Shown: piece after piece, positions 29,278 to 38,230 of the stretch
How the letters are laid out: every line of letters begins with the position of its first letter
How positions within the stretch are numbered: position 1 is the first letter of the stretch
Assembly (NCBI RefSeq): GCF_014197755.1
Contig: NZ_JACIGE010000003.1
Coordinates: 237,130 to 301,129 of the forward strand
Origin: Rhodocyclus tenuis
Lineage (GTDB): Bacteria > Pseudomonadota > Gammaproteobacteria > Burkholderiales > Rhodocyclaceae
Direction: 5' to 3'
DNA: 64,000 bases
Notes under the pieces: generated by a model
Databases searched by the model: none
Seen by the model: the letters and a program-made list of their open reading frames with translations, nothing else
What the model was told of the DNA's origin: nothing
Translations under genes and position numbers: made by a program

Positions 29278-30573
29278 ATGAGCACACCGGATTCCCTGCT
29301 GCACAAGCTCCGCATTGCCGGCATTTCGCCGAGCGACACGGAAGAGCTTCAGCTGCAGAAATCATTGCTGATCTTTGCCACCGGTCTGGCCTGCCTGACT
29401 TCGGTGCTCTGGCTGCTGCTTTACTGGCAGGTCGGCCCGCGCTTTTCCTCGACCATTCCTTTCGTCTTTCAACTGCTGCTCGCGGGCAACCTGCTGCTCT
29501 TCCTGAAGACGCAGAACTTCAACGCCTTTCGCGTCAGCCAGCTGTCGATCTTCCTGTTCCTGCCTTTCGTCGCGCAATGGAGTATCGGCAACTTCATCAC
29601 CGCCAGCGGCATCAGCCTGTGGGGACTGCTGGCGCCGATCGGTGCGGTGCTGGTGATCGGCGCACACGAGTCGCTGGCCTGGTTCTTCGCCTACATTTTC
29701 CTCACCGCGCTTTCCGGCGCTTTCGACATCTATCTCGCCGATTCGCTGTTGCCCGGCCGCAGTGCGGTTCCGGCGCAGGCGACGATGTTTTTCTTTGCGC
29801 TCAACTTTGCGTCGGTATCGACGATCGTCTACCTGCTGCTACGCTACTCGGCGGCAGAGAAACAGAAGGCACAGGCGCGCTTGCAGGATGCGCACCGCCT
29901 GCTGCAGATCGAACAGGAGCGCTCGGAGCGGCTGCTGCTCAACATCCTCCCCGGCCCCATCGCCGAGCGACTGAAAAACAGCAGCCAAACGATCGCCGAC
30001 GGCTTTGCCGACGTCACGGTGATGTTCGCCGACATCGTCAACTTTACCGAGCTCGCCGCCGGACTGACACCGCAGCAGGTGTTCTCGATGCTCAACCGCA
30101 TCTTTTCGGCGTTCGACGAACTGGCCGAGCGCTATGGACTGGAGAAGATCAAGACCATCGGCGATGCCTATATGGTCGCCGGCGGCCTCAACGGCGAGCA
30201 GAGCAACTATTCGGTGGCAATCGCCAACATGGCGCTCGACATGTGCGAGCTATTGCAGCGCGAATTCGCTGTCGGCGAGCCACGCATCGAGGTGCGTATC
30301 GGCATCGGCAGCGGCCCGGTCGTTGCCGGCGTCGTCGGCAAGAAGAAGTTCATCTACGACCTGTGGGGCGACACCGTCAATATCGCCAGTCGCATCACCA
30401 GCGAAGGCGTTCCCGGCAAGGTGCAGGTCGACGATTGCACCTATCGCCGCATCGCCGGCCATTTCGCCTTCCTGCCGGCAGAAACGGGGAACTTCAAGGG
30501 CAAGGGGCCGATGCTGGTGCATCGCCTTGCCGGTCGCTGCGCGCCCAGCAAGCGAACGGCGGAAGAGCGCTAA
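29278..30573 (+). CDS. Class III adenylate cyclase with six-helix membrane domain
   Basis: 431 residues. About six hydrophobic segments occupy residues 25-195 (MASE2-like or CyaB-like sensor region), then a coiled linker and a class III catalytic domain from about 235. Metal aspartates lie in VMFADIVNFTEL and in YDLWGDTVNIASRI; the lysine in KIKTIGDAYMVAGG and the aspartate of DLWGDTVN are the usual ATP-selecting pair, favouring cAMP over cGMP. A consensus CRP site precedes it. It sits between the pilus locus and a convergent histidine kinase gene, overlapping its stop by four bases. In other proteobacteria such cyclases feed Vfr/CRP control of type IV pili. Confidence 0.9.
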   Translation: MSTPDSLLHKLRIAGISPSDTEELQLQKSLLIFATGLACLTSVLWLLLYWQVGPRFSSTIPFVFQLLLAGNLLLFLKTQNFNAFRVSQLSIFLFLPFVAQWSIGNFITASGISLWGLLAPIGAVLVIGAHESLAWFFAYIFLTALSGAFDIYLADSLLPGRSAVPAQATMFFFALNFASVSTIVYLLLRYSAAEKQKAQARLQDAHRLLQIEQERSERLLLNILPGPIAERLKNSSQTIADGFADVTVMFADIVNFTELAAGLTPQQVFSMLNRIFSAFDELAERYGLEKIKTIGDAYMVAGGLNGEQSNYSVAIANMALDMCELLQREFAVGEPRIEVRIGIGSGPVVAGVVGKKKFIYDLWGDTVNIASRITSEGVPGKVQVDDCTYRRIAGHFAFLPAETGNFKGKGPMLVHRLAGRCAPSKRTAEER

Positions 30574-32267
30574 AGCTGGTTGCGCCGCAACTCGAAACGC
30601 ACGTCACCATGACGGTTGGATACCAGCGCCAGCGCAAACCCGGCGACCGCCGCCTGCTGCGCGGCATGGTAGAGGCCGATGCCGAGACCGTTCTCGGATG
30701 CGACCGGCGCGCGCAGCAGATCGGCCAGCAACGCCGCCGGCAGGGGGCTGCCATCGTCGGCAACGGCAAGCACTTCGCCATCGGCGGCCAGTGCGACTGC
30801 GATGCGCAAAGCGGATTCGTGCTGGCGTTTGTCGAGCGCGTTCTGCAGCAGGTTATCGACCACGCTGTCGAACAGCGCCGCCGGCACGCTCGCATCCGCC
30901 GCCAGGGGCGAGGGCGAAAAGTCGATTGCCCCGCCGGCGTAGCGTTGCTGCAGGTTTTCCCACCACTGCGCCGCCGGCTGGGTTTCGAGTGAGGCGTTCT
31001 GCGGCTTCTGCAGCTTGTCCAGTGTTTGCCGCAAGCGCTGACTGATCTGCGGCAACTGCCGCAGCAATAGCTGGTTGAGTTCGGCAGCATCGCTGCCACC
31101 ACTGTTCTGCGCCAGGTAGCACAGGTTGTTGAGCGACTGCAGCAGGTTCTTTACGTCATGCGTAAGGCGGGCACCCGTTTCATGAACAGCGCGCAGGTAG
31201 CTCAGATGCTGCAGTTCGCGTGCGCGCAGCCGCGCCTGGTAATACTCGGCAGCCAGTTGCACCAGCAGGTGAAAGTGCCAGACCAGCGCCGGGCTGAGCG
31301 GATAGCGGGTGTAAAGCGCGAGCGCGAGCGGCGGACTGCGAAAATTCTGGCAGTGTCGGCTCTGCGTGCCGAACTCGCCGGCACTGCGAGCGGTCCGCCA
31401 GCTGCCGCCCTCAACCCACGGCAATTCGGCCATCGCCGCCAGCGCCTTGCCGACAAAACGCTCGGGATCGGCCTCGCCTTCGGCCTCGGCAGTCAATCGA
31501 TGCAACCATTTCTCGAAAGGCAGGCCGACCGTGAGCAAGTAGCGCGAGAAAACCATGCCGACACCGCTGAATCCCGGACGCGGGTTCCACGCCCAGCCGA
31601 TCAGCAAGAGCATCGCAGCCAGACCGATCAGCGCATAAATCAGCGACTCGACGTAGCCCGCCTGGCGCAGGAACATGAAAGCCAGACTGCCGAACATGAG
31701 CACGGCGAGCAGCAGGAAGATGAACAGGCTGTAAAAGAAATCGACAACCGCCGGCCCGCCCGCTGCGCTCTCCGGATCGTCCGGCAGCAAGCCCATCAGC
31801 AGGAAAACGAGCGACGAGCCCCAGATGAAAATCACCTCGAGCACGTGATCGACGCGCAATCCATCCGGCGCCACGCGTGGCAGCAGCCAAAGCAGCAGTG
31901 CCAGCAGCAGATAGGAGAAGGCCAGGAGATAAAAGACGCGCGTCAGCCGGTGCTCGGTGAACATCACCCGCCCGCCAACGAGCGCGGCGAGCACCAGGCA
32001 CCAGCAGATCAACAGCCACCAGCCGAAGAACAATGCGCCAACGGCAAGCCCGCCGACCAGTAGCGCAATGCCGACGACACCCAGCTTGCGCTGCGCACGG
32101 ATGAAAGGCTGCCAGAGGATGAACAGGCCGACGTCGACCATCCACGCGGTCAGGCCGAGCGAGCTGACACCGTTTACCAGGGTGACATGCAGCAGAGCCA
32201 GCAGGGCAATCAGCACCCAACGCTGGCGCCGCATCAGGAACTCGCCGATCGCGGCAAAACTGTTCAC
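30570..32267 (-). CDS. Membrane sensor histidine kinase (PrsK/PilS-like topology)
   Basis: About 565 residues from GTG at 32267; ATG at 32234 is an alternative. Eight or so TM helices fill the first 265 residues, followed by a cytoplasmic region and a kinase core: phospho-accepting histidine in RLTHDVKNLLQSL, N-box VVDNLLQNALDK, and GLGIGLY in the ATP lid. The HDVKN motif resembles PrsK-type kinases. No periplasmic sensor domain is evident. Divergent from a pilin with a -24/-12 promoter; the NtrC-type regulator at 15201 is the only response regulator of this class seen in the window, so they may be partners (inference). Confidence 0.82.
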   Translation of the reverse strand: MNSFAAIGEFLMRRQRWVLIALLALLHVTLVNGVSSLGLTAWMVDVGLFILWQPFIRAQRKLGVVGIALLVGGLAVGALFFGWWLLICWCLVLAALVGGRVMFTEHRLTRVFYLLAFSYLLLALLLWLLPRVAPDGLRVDHVLEVIFIWGSSLVFLLMGLLPDDPESAAGGPAVVDFFYSLFIFLLLAVLMFGSLAFMFLRQAGYVESLIYALIGLAAMLLLIGWAWNPRPGFSGVGMVFSRYLLTVGLPFEKWLHRLTAEAEGEADPERFVGKALAAMAELPWVEGGSWRTARSAGEFGTQSRHCQNFRSPPLALALYTRYPLSPALVWHFHLLVQLAAEYYQARLRARELQHLSYLRAVHETGARLTHDVKNLLQSLNNLCYLAQNSGGSDAAELNQLLLRQLPQISQRLRQTLDKLQKPQNASLETQPAAQWWENLQQRYAGGAIDFSPSPLAADASVPAALFDSVVDNLLQNALDKRQHESALRIAVALAADGEVLAVADDGSPLPAALLADLLRAPVASENGLGIGLYHAAQQAAVAGFALALVSNRHGDVRFELRRNQL

Positions 32268-32384
32268 GCCCCGGCCTTTGTGCAGAAATGGGCGGCAAAA
32301 GCCCGCGAGTGACGATTTCTCGACACAAGCGCCAGATAGCCGACACTTTCGCGCGCGTCTGGCCGTGAAATCCCCTTCAAACGT

Positions 32385-32400
32385 AGGCACGGCATATGCT
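32385..32400 (+). promoter_or_regulatory. Candidate sigma-54 (-24/-12) promoter of the separate pilin gene
   Basis: AGGCACGGCATATGCT matches TGGCACG-N4-TTGCW at 10 of the 12 specified positions, with the GG and GC dinucleotides at the exact required spacing. The transcript would begin near 32411, about 28 bases before the pilin ATG, with GGAG at about 32426 as ribosome-binding site. It lies within the start-side of the divergent kinase gene's upstream region. Confidence 0.65.
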
Positions 32401-32438
32401 TATACAAGTCCATAACCATCGTCATCGGAGCGAAAAAC

Positions 32439-33137
32439 ATGCAAAGGCAACAGTCGGGCTTCACGCTGGTCGAGATTGCCATTGTACTCGTCATCATTGG
32501 CCTGCTTCTCGGTGGGGTGCTGAAGGGGCAGGAGCTGATCAACAGCGCGAAAGTTAAGAACTTTGCGACTGACTTCCGCAATATCCCGCTGTTCATCTAT
32601 GGCTACCAGGACAAGTTCAAGGCAATTCCCGGCGACGACAAATCGGTGACCACTCACCTTAGCGCCGCCACGCTGGCAACTTCGCCTGCAACCACGACCG
32701 TTGGCAATGGTGTCATCAACGGCAATTGGGATTCGACAACCGTCACGGACGAGTCTTACCTGTTCTGGCAGCACGTCAGGCTTGCAGGTCTTGCAGCAGG
32801 GCCGACCGCCACTGCCGACGCCTCTTACCTCCCGAAAAACGCAGAAGGCGGCATCATCGGCATTGAGTCCGGCCTGTCGGGCTATATTGGCGCCACGGCA
32901 GGATCTTCCGGGCCACCGGCCGTCCCCGCTACGGCCGCGCTTACCGGATCGTATGTTGTCTGCTCAAAGAGCATTCTTGGCAAGTTTGCCAAACAACTCG
33001 ATATCACCCTCGACGACGGCGTAACCAACACCGGTTCGCTGCGCGTCGTCAGCACCAGCCACAAGCGAGGGGATCCTGCATTGGCGACAACAGCAGTTCT
33101 TGACGACGACTCCTACACGGTGTGCATGTCAATGTAA
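32439..33137 (+). CDS. Type IV pilin-like protein, separate transcription unit
   Basis: 232 residues. Short leader ending SG, then FTLVEIAIVLVIIGLLLGG with Glu5, so it is a prepilin peptidase substrate. The ectodomain begins GQELINSAKVKNFATDFRNI, with YQDKFKAIPGDD, common in MSHA-like or so-called type II pseudopilins with calcium-type turns. Two cysteines lie near the C-terminus (about 175 and 230) and may form the usual D-region disulfide. It has its own -24/-12 promoter candidate and a strong terminator, so it may be the highly expressed major subunit for the upstream locus. Confidence 0.88.
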   Translation: MQRQQSGFTLVEIAIVLVIIGLLLGGVLKGQELINSAKVKNFATDFRNIPLFIYGYQDKFKAIPGDDKSVTTHLSAATLATSPATTTVGNGVINGNWDSTTVTDESYLFWQHVRLAGLAAGPTATADASYLPKNAEGGIIGIESGLSGYIGATAGSSGPPAVPATAALTGSYVVCSKSILGKFAKQLDITLDDGVTNTGSLRVVSTSHKRGDPALATTAVLDDDSYTVCMSM

Positions 33138-33151
33138 GCATGCCCATCCAG

Positions 33152-33180
33152 AAAAAACCCGCCTCCCGGCGGGTTTTTTT
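33152..33180 (+). terminator. Intrinsic terminator after the pilin gene
   Basis: Perfect stem (arms 33152-33163 and 33168-33179, tetraloop TCCC) of A6-CCCGCC pairing with GGCGGG-T6, followed by a further T. Its A-rich left side would also serve the convergent antiporter gene on the minus strand. Confidence 0.92.
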
Positions 33181-33224
33181 CGTCGCGTTTCCGCGAGCCA
33201 GGAAGGACTGACCCTGAAGGGACC

Positions 33225-35192
33225 TCAGCCCTTCAGCAACCGCGCCTCAGCCACCGCCAGCGCCGCTGGCGAACCGAGCAGGACGACGATATCGCCGATC
33301 TCGAAGCACAACTCGTCGCTAGGCTCGAGAGCACGAATATTGCGCCGGCGTACCGCGGTCACCTCGACGCCCATCGCGGCAACGCCGGTACTACCGAGCG
33401 TGCGGCCGATCGCCCAGGCGCCGGCAGCGAGCGGCAACGAATGCAGGCGCGCCTGCTCGGCTTCGTGCAGTTTTTCGTCGCGGTCGCTGCCACCGCGGAA
33501 AAAGCCGCGCAGCGTGCGATAGCGCGCGAGGCGCGTCTGGCGCACCCGCTTGAGGACGCGATTGATCGGCACGCCGGCGTGGATCAGCGCGTGCGAAGCG
33601 AGCGTCATGCTCGCCTCGATCGCTTCCGGCACCACCTCGGCGGCACCGGCGGCCTGCAGGCGTTCGTAGTCCTTCTCGTCGTGCGTGCGCACCACCACCG
33701 GTAAGCCAGGATGCAGTTCGCGCGCGTGCGCCAGCGCCTTTTCGGCGGAATGCGTATCGGCGAAGGTGAGGATCATCACGCTGGCGCGCGCGAGCCCGGC
33801 GGCCACCAGCGTTTCACGCCGCGTCGCGTCGCCATAAACCACCGTCTCGCCGGCAGCGGCGGCCTCGCGCACGCGCTCCGGATCGAGGTCGAGCGCGACG
33901 TAGCTGACGCCTTCCTGCGCGAGGAAGCGCGCCAGATACTGGCCGTTGCGGCCGAAACCGCAGATCACCGCGTGCTTCTCGGCGCCCATCGACTGCGCCG
34001 CGATATTGGTCAGCGCCATCGAGCGCAGCATCCATTCGCTGGCGGCGAAGCGCAGCACCAGGCGGTCGCTGTAATGGACGATGATCGGCGCCAGCAGCAT
34101 TGACAGCACCAGTGCCGCCAGCACCGCCTGCAGCGCGGTCGACGGCGCGAAATGCATCTTCTTGACCTCGGCGAGCAGCACGAAGCCGAACTCACCGCCG
34201 GCGCACAGCCACAGCCCCGAGCGCAAAGCCGTCGCCGTCGGCGAACCGAACAGGCGCGACAGGCCGGCGACCAGCGCGAACTTGACGAGCAGCAGACTCG
34301 CCAGCACCGCCAGGATCAACGGCAGGTTCTTGAGCACCAGCGGCATGTCGAGCAGCATGCCGATGGTGACGAAGAAGAGACCCATGAGCACGTCGCGGAA
34401 AGGCTTGATGTCCTCTTCGACGCGATGCCGGTATTCGGTTTCCGAGATCAGCATGCCGGCGACGAAGGCGCCGAGCGCTAGCGACAGTCCGGCGAGTTCG
34501 GTCAGTTGCGCGAGGCCCAGCGTGATCAGCAGCACGTTGAGCATGAACAGTTCGGCCGACTTGCCACGCGCGACGATGAAGAACCACTTGCGCATCAGCC
34601 GCTGGCCGAGGAACAGCACCACCGCCAGCACCACCGCCGCCTTGAGCAGCGCCAGTGCCATCATCACCGCCATTTCCTCGGGCGGCCGCGAGAACGAGGG
34701 AATCAGGATGAGCAGCGGCACCACCGCCAGATCCTGGAAGAGCAGCACGCCCATCACTTCGCGGCCGTGCGCCGAATCGAGTTCGAGACGGTCGGTCAGC
34801 AGCTTGGTCAGCACCGCCGTCGAACTCATCGCCAATGCGCCCCCCAGCGCGACGCCGGCCTGCCAGGTGAGACCGAAAGCGAGCACGATCGCCGTCGTCG
34901 CCGCCAGCGTCAGCGCCACCTGCAGGAAGCCCAGCCCGAAGACGATGCGCTTCATCGCGTAGAGCTTCGGCAGCGAGAACTCGAGGCCGATCGAGAACAT
35001 CAGGAAGACGACGCCGAACTCGGCCAGATGCTGCGCCGCCGACACCTTGTGGATCAGATTGAAAGCGTGCGGACCGATCAAGGCACCGACAAACAGATAG
35101 CCGAGAACCGGCGGCAGGTTCAGGCGGCGAAAGACGATGACCGCCGCCACCGAGGCGCCGAGCAGCAGCAGAACGATCGGCAGTGTTTCCAT
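33225..35192 (-). CDS. Kef-type monovalent cation:proton antiporter (CPA2) with RCK domains
   Basis: 655 residues. About 12 TM helices in the first 390 residues form the Na+/H+ exchanger-like domain, including GALIGPHAFNLI and the TKLLTDRLELDS region. Residues about 410-530 form a TrkA-N (RCK) NAD-binding domain with Rossmann motif ICGFGRNGQYLARFL, and the last 80 form a TrkA-C domain. KefB/KefC/YbaL-type proteins exchange K+ or Na+ for H+ at the inner membrane and are gated by nucleotides or glutathione adducts. No kefG/kefF partner is adjacent. Ion specificity cannot be told. Confidence 0.92.
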   Translation of the reverse strand: METLPIVLLLLGASVAAVIVFRRLNLPPVLGYLFVGALIGPHAFNLIHKVSAAQHLAEFGVVFLMFSIGLEFSLPKLYAMKRIVFGLGFLQVALTLAATTAIVLAFGLTWQAGVALGGALAMSSTAVLTKLLTDRLELDSAHGREVMGVLLFQDLAVVPLLILIPSFSRPPEEMAVMMALALLKAAVVLAVVLFLGQRLMRKWFFIVARGKSAELFMLNVLLITLGLAQLTELAGLSLALGAFVAGMLISETEYRHRVEEDIKPFRDVLMGLFFVTIGMLLDMPLVLKNLPLILAVLASLLLVKFALVAGLSRLFGSPTATALRSGLWLCAGGEFGFVLLAEVKKMHFAPSTALQAVLAALVLSMLLAPIIVHYSDRLVLRFAASEWMLRSMALTNIAAQSMGAEKHAVICGFGRNGQYLARFLAQEGVSYVALDLDPERVREAAAAGETVVYGDATRRETLVAAGLARASVMILTFADTHSAEKALAHARELHPGLPVVVRTHDEKDYERLQAAGAAEVVPEAIEASMTLASHALIHAGVPINRVLKRVRQTRLARYRTLRGFFRGGSDRDEKLHEAEQARLHSLPLAAGAWAIGRTLGSTGVAAMGVEVTAVRRRNIRALEPSDELCFEIGDIVVLLGSPAALAVAEARLLKG

Positions 35193-35369
35193 AAAGACGG
35201 AGTGCGTACGCGAAGCAATAAGGGCGGCAGGCCAGATACGTATCTGGGGTGAGGCCGGAGACTGCGTGCCCGGGGAAGCCGGCGCTGCGGCAGGCCACCG
35301 ACAGGCGGCAGCGCGCGCCGGTGGGCGCTGGCTGCGCCCGGAGTCAGGTCAAGGCGCGGAATTCGCTTC

Positions 35370-35378
35370 TGCTATACT
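35370..35378 (+). promoter_or_regulatory. Extended -10 promoter upstream of kdsD
   Basis: TGCTATACT contains the extended -10 TGn plus TATACT, about 28 bases before the kdsD ATG. No good -35 is present, which extended -10 promoters often lack. Confidence 0.5.
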
Positions 35379-35405
35379 CGCTGCAATCATAACCGCTCAC
35401 TCCCG

Positions 35406-36389
35406 ATGAACCAAACTCAGTCTTCCTCGCCGGCATTGACGCTGGCACGGCAGGTCTTGCGCATCGAAGCCAACGCCGTCAGCGCCCTCGCCGAACGCAT
35501 CGACGGCAGCTTCGATGCCGCCGTCGCCCTCATCCTCTCGCGGCGTGGCCGCGTCATCGTCAGCGGCATCGGCAAGTCCGGACATATCGGCCGCAAGATC
35601 GCCTCGACGCTGGCGTCGACCGGCACCCCCGCTTATTTCGTCCACCCCGCCGAAGCGATTCACGGCGACCTCGGCATGATCACTCGCGACGACGCGCTGA
35701 TCGCGCTCTCCAACTCGGGCGAAGCCAGCGAACTGCTGACCATCGTGCCGATCGTCAAGCGCGAGGGTGCCAAGCTGATCGCCATCACCGGCAACGCCGC
35801 CTCGTCGTTGGCACGTGAAGCCGACGTGCACCTCGACGCCGGCGTCGCACAGGAAGCGTGTCCGCTCAACCTGGCGCCGACGGCGAGCACCACCGCCGCG
35901 CTGGCGCTGGGCGACGCACTGGCCGTGGCGCTGCTCGATGCGCGCGGTTTTTCGGCGACCGACTTCGCCCGCTCGCATCCCGGCGGCTCGCTTGGCCGCC
36001 GTCTGCTGACGCACGTGCGCGACGTCATGCGCGCGGGCGAAGACGTGCCGGCGGTCGTGCCGGAAGCCAGCGTCGCCGACGCCATTCTCGAAATCTCGCG
36101 CGGCGGCATCGGCATGACCGTGATCGTCTCACCGCAGCTGCAAGTGCTCGGCATCTTCACCGATGGCGACCTGCGCCGCGCTTTCGCGCAGAACATCGAC
36201 CTGCGCGGCCTCACGATCGGCGAAGTGATGGGCGCCCGTCCGCGCTGCATCGGCCCCGACAAGCTCGCCGTCGAAGCAGTGGAAATGATGGAACAGTTCA
36301 AGATCAACCAGGTGCCGGTGGTCGACGACGCCGGCGCGCTGATTGGCGCACTCAATATGCACGACCTCTTCAAGGCCAAGGTGATCTGA
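35406..36389 (+). CDS. kdsD: D-arabinose 5-phosphate isomerase
   Basis: Converts ribulose 5-phosphate to arabinose 5-phosphate, the first step to Kdo for LPS. 327 residues: SIS domain at about 35-180 with SGIGKSGHIGRKIASTLASTG and SNSGEASEL, then two CBS domains (about 205-320). Conserved catalytic histidines are in HPAEAIHGDLG and ARSHPGGSLGRR. Overlaps kdsC by one base (TGATG). First gene of the kdsD-kdsC-lptC-lptA operon. Confidence 0.96.
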   Translation: MNQTQSSSPALTLARQVLRIEANAVSALAERIDGSFDAAVALILSRRGRVIVSGIGKSGHIGRKIASTLASTGTPAYFVHPAEAIHGDLGMITRDDALIALSNSGEASELLTIVPIVKREGAKLIAITGNAASSLAREADVHLDAGVAQEACPLNLAPTASTTAALALGDALAVALLDARGFSATDFARSHPGGSLGRRLLTHVRDVMRAGEDVPAVVPEASVADAILEISRGGIGMTVIVSPQLQVLGIFTDGDLRRAFAQNIDLRGLTIGEVMGARPRCIGPDKLAVEAVEMMEQFKINQVPVVDDAGALIGALNMHDLFKAKVI

Positions 36390-36940
36390 TGGCTTCACGC
36401 AACGACGCCATCGAACGCGCGCGCCGCCTGCGCCTGATGGCTTTCGACATCGACGGCGTGATGAGCGACGGATCGCTCTTCTATTCCGACGCCGGCATCG
36501 AACTGAAAGGTTTCAACACACGCGACGGACTCGGCATCAAGCTGCTGCAGGAAGCCGGCATCGTCACCGCGATCATCACCGGCCGGCGTTCGCCCTGCGT
36601 CGCCAACCGCGCTGCCGATCTCGGCATCACCCATCTGTTCCAGGGTGTTGGCGACAAGGCGACGATGCTCGCCGGGCTGCTCGCCGAACTCGGCATCGAC
36701 GCCAGCCAGGCCGGTTACATGGGCGACGACATCGTCGACCTGAAAGTGATGGCCATCTGCGGCTTTTCCGCCGCACCGGGCGACGGACACGAACTGGCGC
36801 AGCGGCAGGCGGCGCTGGTCACGCAGAAAAGCGGCGGGCGCGGCGCGGTGCGCGAAGTCTGCGAGTTCATCCTCGACGCGCAAGGACTGCTTGAAGACGC
36901 GCTCGCCCCGTGGCTGCCCACTCCGCCCTCGGCGAACTGA
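36389..36940 (+). CDS. kdsC: 3-deoxy-D-manno-octulosonate 8-phosphate phosphatase
   Basis: HAD phosphatase that releases Kdo from Kdo-8-phosphate. 183 residues: nucleophile motif FDIDGVMSDGSLFY, threonine of motif II in AIITGRRS, lysine in GVGDKATML and acidic motif YMGDDIVDLKVM. No cap domain, as expected for a tetrameric C0 HAD. The ATG overlaps the kdsD stop and the stop overlaps lptC by one base. Confidence 0.96.
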   Translation: MASRNDAIERARRLRLMAFDIDGVMSDGSLFYSDAGIELKGFNTRDGLGIKLLQEAGIVTAIITGRRSPCVANRAADLGITHLFQGVGDKATMLAGLLAELGIDASQAGYMGDDIVDLKVMAICGFSAAPGDGHELAQRQAALVTQKSGGRGAVREVCEFILDAQGLLEDALAPWLPTPPSAN

Positions 36941-37539
36941 TGAATCCCTTTGCCGGCGCCCGCCTTTCCAGCGCGTTTTTTCCGCTCGCGGTGCTGCTGG
37001 CGCTGGCAGCGCTGACCTGGTGGCTGCGCGGTGCGGTCGAACTGCCCGCGGTAAAGCACGACGGCAAGACGCGCCACGACCCCGACTACATCATCGAGGA
37101 TTCGCAACTGCGCAAGCTCGACGAGCACGGGCGCCTGCAGTACACGCTGACCAGCCGCGAAGTCCGCCACTATCCGGACGACGACACGACCGACATCACG
37201 CTGCCGCATCTGGTGCACGTCGGCCCCGGCAAGCCGACGACAACGATGTCGGCTGACCGCGCGCACATGAGCCAGGACGGCGAGCGCGTCGATCTCTACG
37301 ACAACGTTCGCGTGCAGCGCGCGGCAACGGCAAAGCGCGACGCGATGCTGGCAACGATGCCGCAACTGACGGTGCTGCCCGACGACGAAAAGGCGTTCAC
37401 GAAAAGCCCGGTGCGCATTACCGAGGGCAGTTCATGGCTGACCGGCGTCGGCATGCGCATCGACAATGCGACGCAAACCTACTTCCTCGACTCGCAGGCC
37501 GTCGGCCAGTTCGAGAGCCCCCACGCCAAGAAACGCTAG
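36940..37539 (+). CDS. lptC: LPS export protein LptC
   Basis: 199 residues. One N-terminal TM helix (about 11-30) then a periplasmic beta-jellyroll with the usual HDPDYIIEDSQLRKLDEHGRLQY pattern split around residue 50. In the family LptC couples the LptB2FG transporter to the LptA bridge. ATG overlaps the kdsC TGA, fixing the start and coupling translation. Ends six bases before lptA. Confidence 0.93.
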   Translation: MNPFAGARLSSAFFPLAVLLALAALTWWLRGAVELPAVKHDGKTRHDPDYIIEDSQLRKLDEHGRLQYTLTSREVRHYPDDDTTDITLPHLVHVGPGKPTTTMSADRAHMSQDGERVDLYDNVRVQRAATAKRDAMLATMPQLTVLPDDEKAFTKSPVRITEGSSWLTGVGMRIDNATQTYFLDSQAVGQFESPHAKKR

Positions 37540-37545
37540 AAGATC

Positions 37546-38226
37546 ATGCCCAGCCCGCTTGTTTTCCCGCAGACCTCCACCGTCAAGAGCGGCGTCAAAC
37601 CGCTGCGCCAAATCTTCAGCGTCGCGCTGTTCGGCATTGCGCTCGCCAGCGGCACGACGCCGGTGCTGGCCGAGCGTGCCGATCGCGAAAAACCGATCAA
37701 CCTCGAAGCCGACCGCATCAGCGTCGACGACATCAAGAAGGTGCAGATCTACGAAGGCGCGGTGGTCCTGACTCAGGGCACCTTGCAGATCCGCACCGAC
37801 CGCCTGATCGTCACCCAGGACGCCGACGGCTTCCAGCGCGGCAAGGCCATCGGCGGCGCCAAGGGCCTTGCCCGTTTCCGCCAGAAGCGCGAGGGCAAGG
37901 ACGAGTACGTCGAGGGAGAAGGCGAAACCATCGAGCACGACGCGCGCAACGAAAAGACCGAGTTCTTCGTCCGTGCCTGGGTCAAGAACGGCGCTGACGA
38001 AGTGCGCGGCAACTACATCGCCTACGACTCGCTGACCGAAAAGTATCTCGTCACCGCCGGCAGCAGCACCACCGGCACCGCCGCCAAGGTCCCCGGCGTC
38101 CCGGCCGGCCGTGTGCGTGCCGTGCTGATGCCGAAGTCGCATGGCGACGAGAAGACACCGGCGCCAGTCGCCGCTGAGTCGCTGACATTGAAACCTGCAC
38201 AAACTGTCCGTCCGCGCGAGGAGTAA
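37546..38226 (+). CDS. lptA: LPS transport periplasmic bridge protein LptA
   Basis: 226 residues with an N-terminal signal peptide (core about residues 20-38, ending VLAERA). The OstA/LptA domain starts [28 protein letters not shown] and shows the repeating beta-strand pattern that builds the LPS-conducting filament. A Pro/Lys-rich tail follows. In most relatives lptB comes next; here the next gene is an enoyl-CoA hydratase only four bases away. Confidence 0.94.
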   Translation: MPSPLVFPQTSTVKSGVKPLRQIFSVALFGIALASGTTPVLAERADREKPINLEADRISVDDIKKVQIYEGAVVLTQGTLQIRTDRLIVTQDADGFQRGKAIGGAKGLARFRQKREGKDEYVEGEGETIEHDARNEKTEFFVRAWVKNGADEVRGNYIAYDSLTEKYLVTAGSSTTGTAAKVPGVPAGRVRAVLMPKSHGDEKTPAPVAAESLTLKPAQTVRPREE

Positions 38227-38230
38227 GGCC

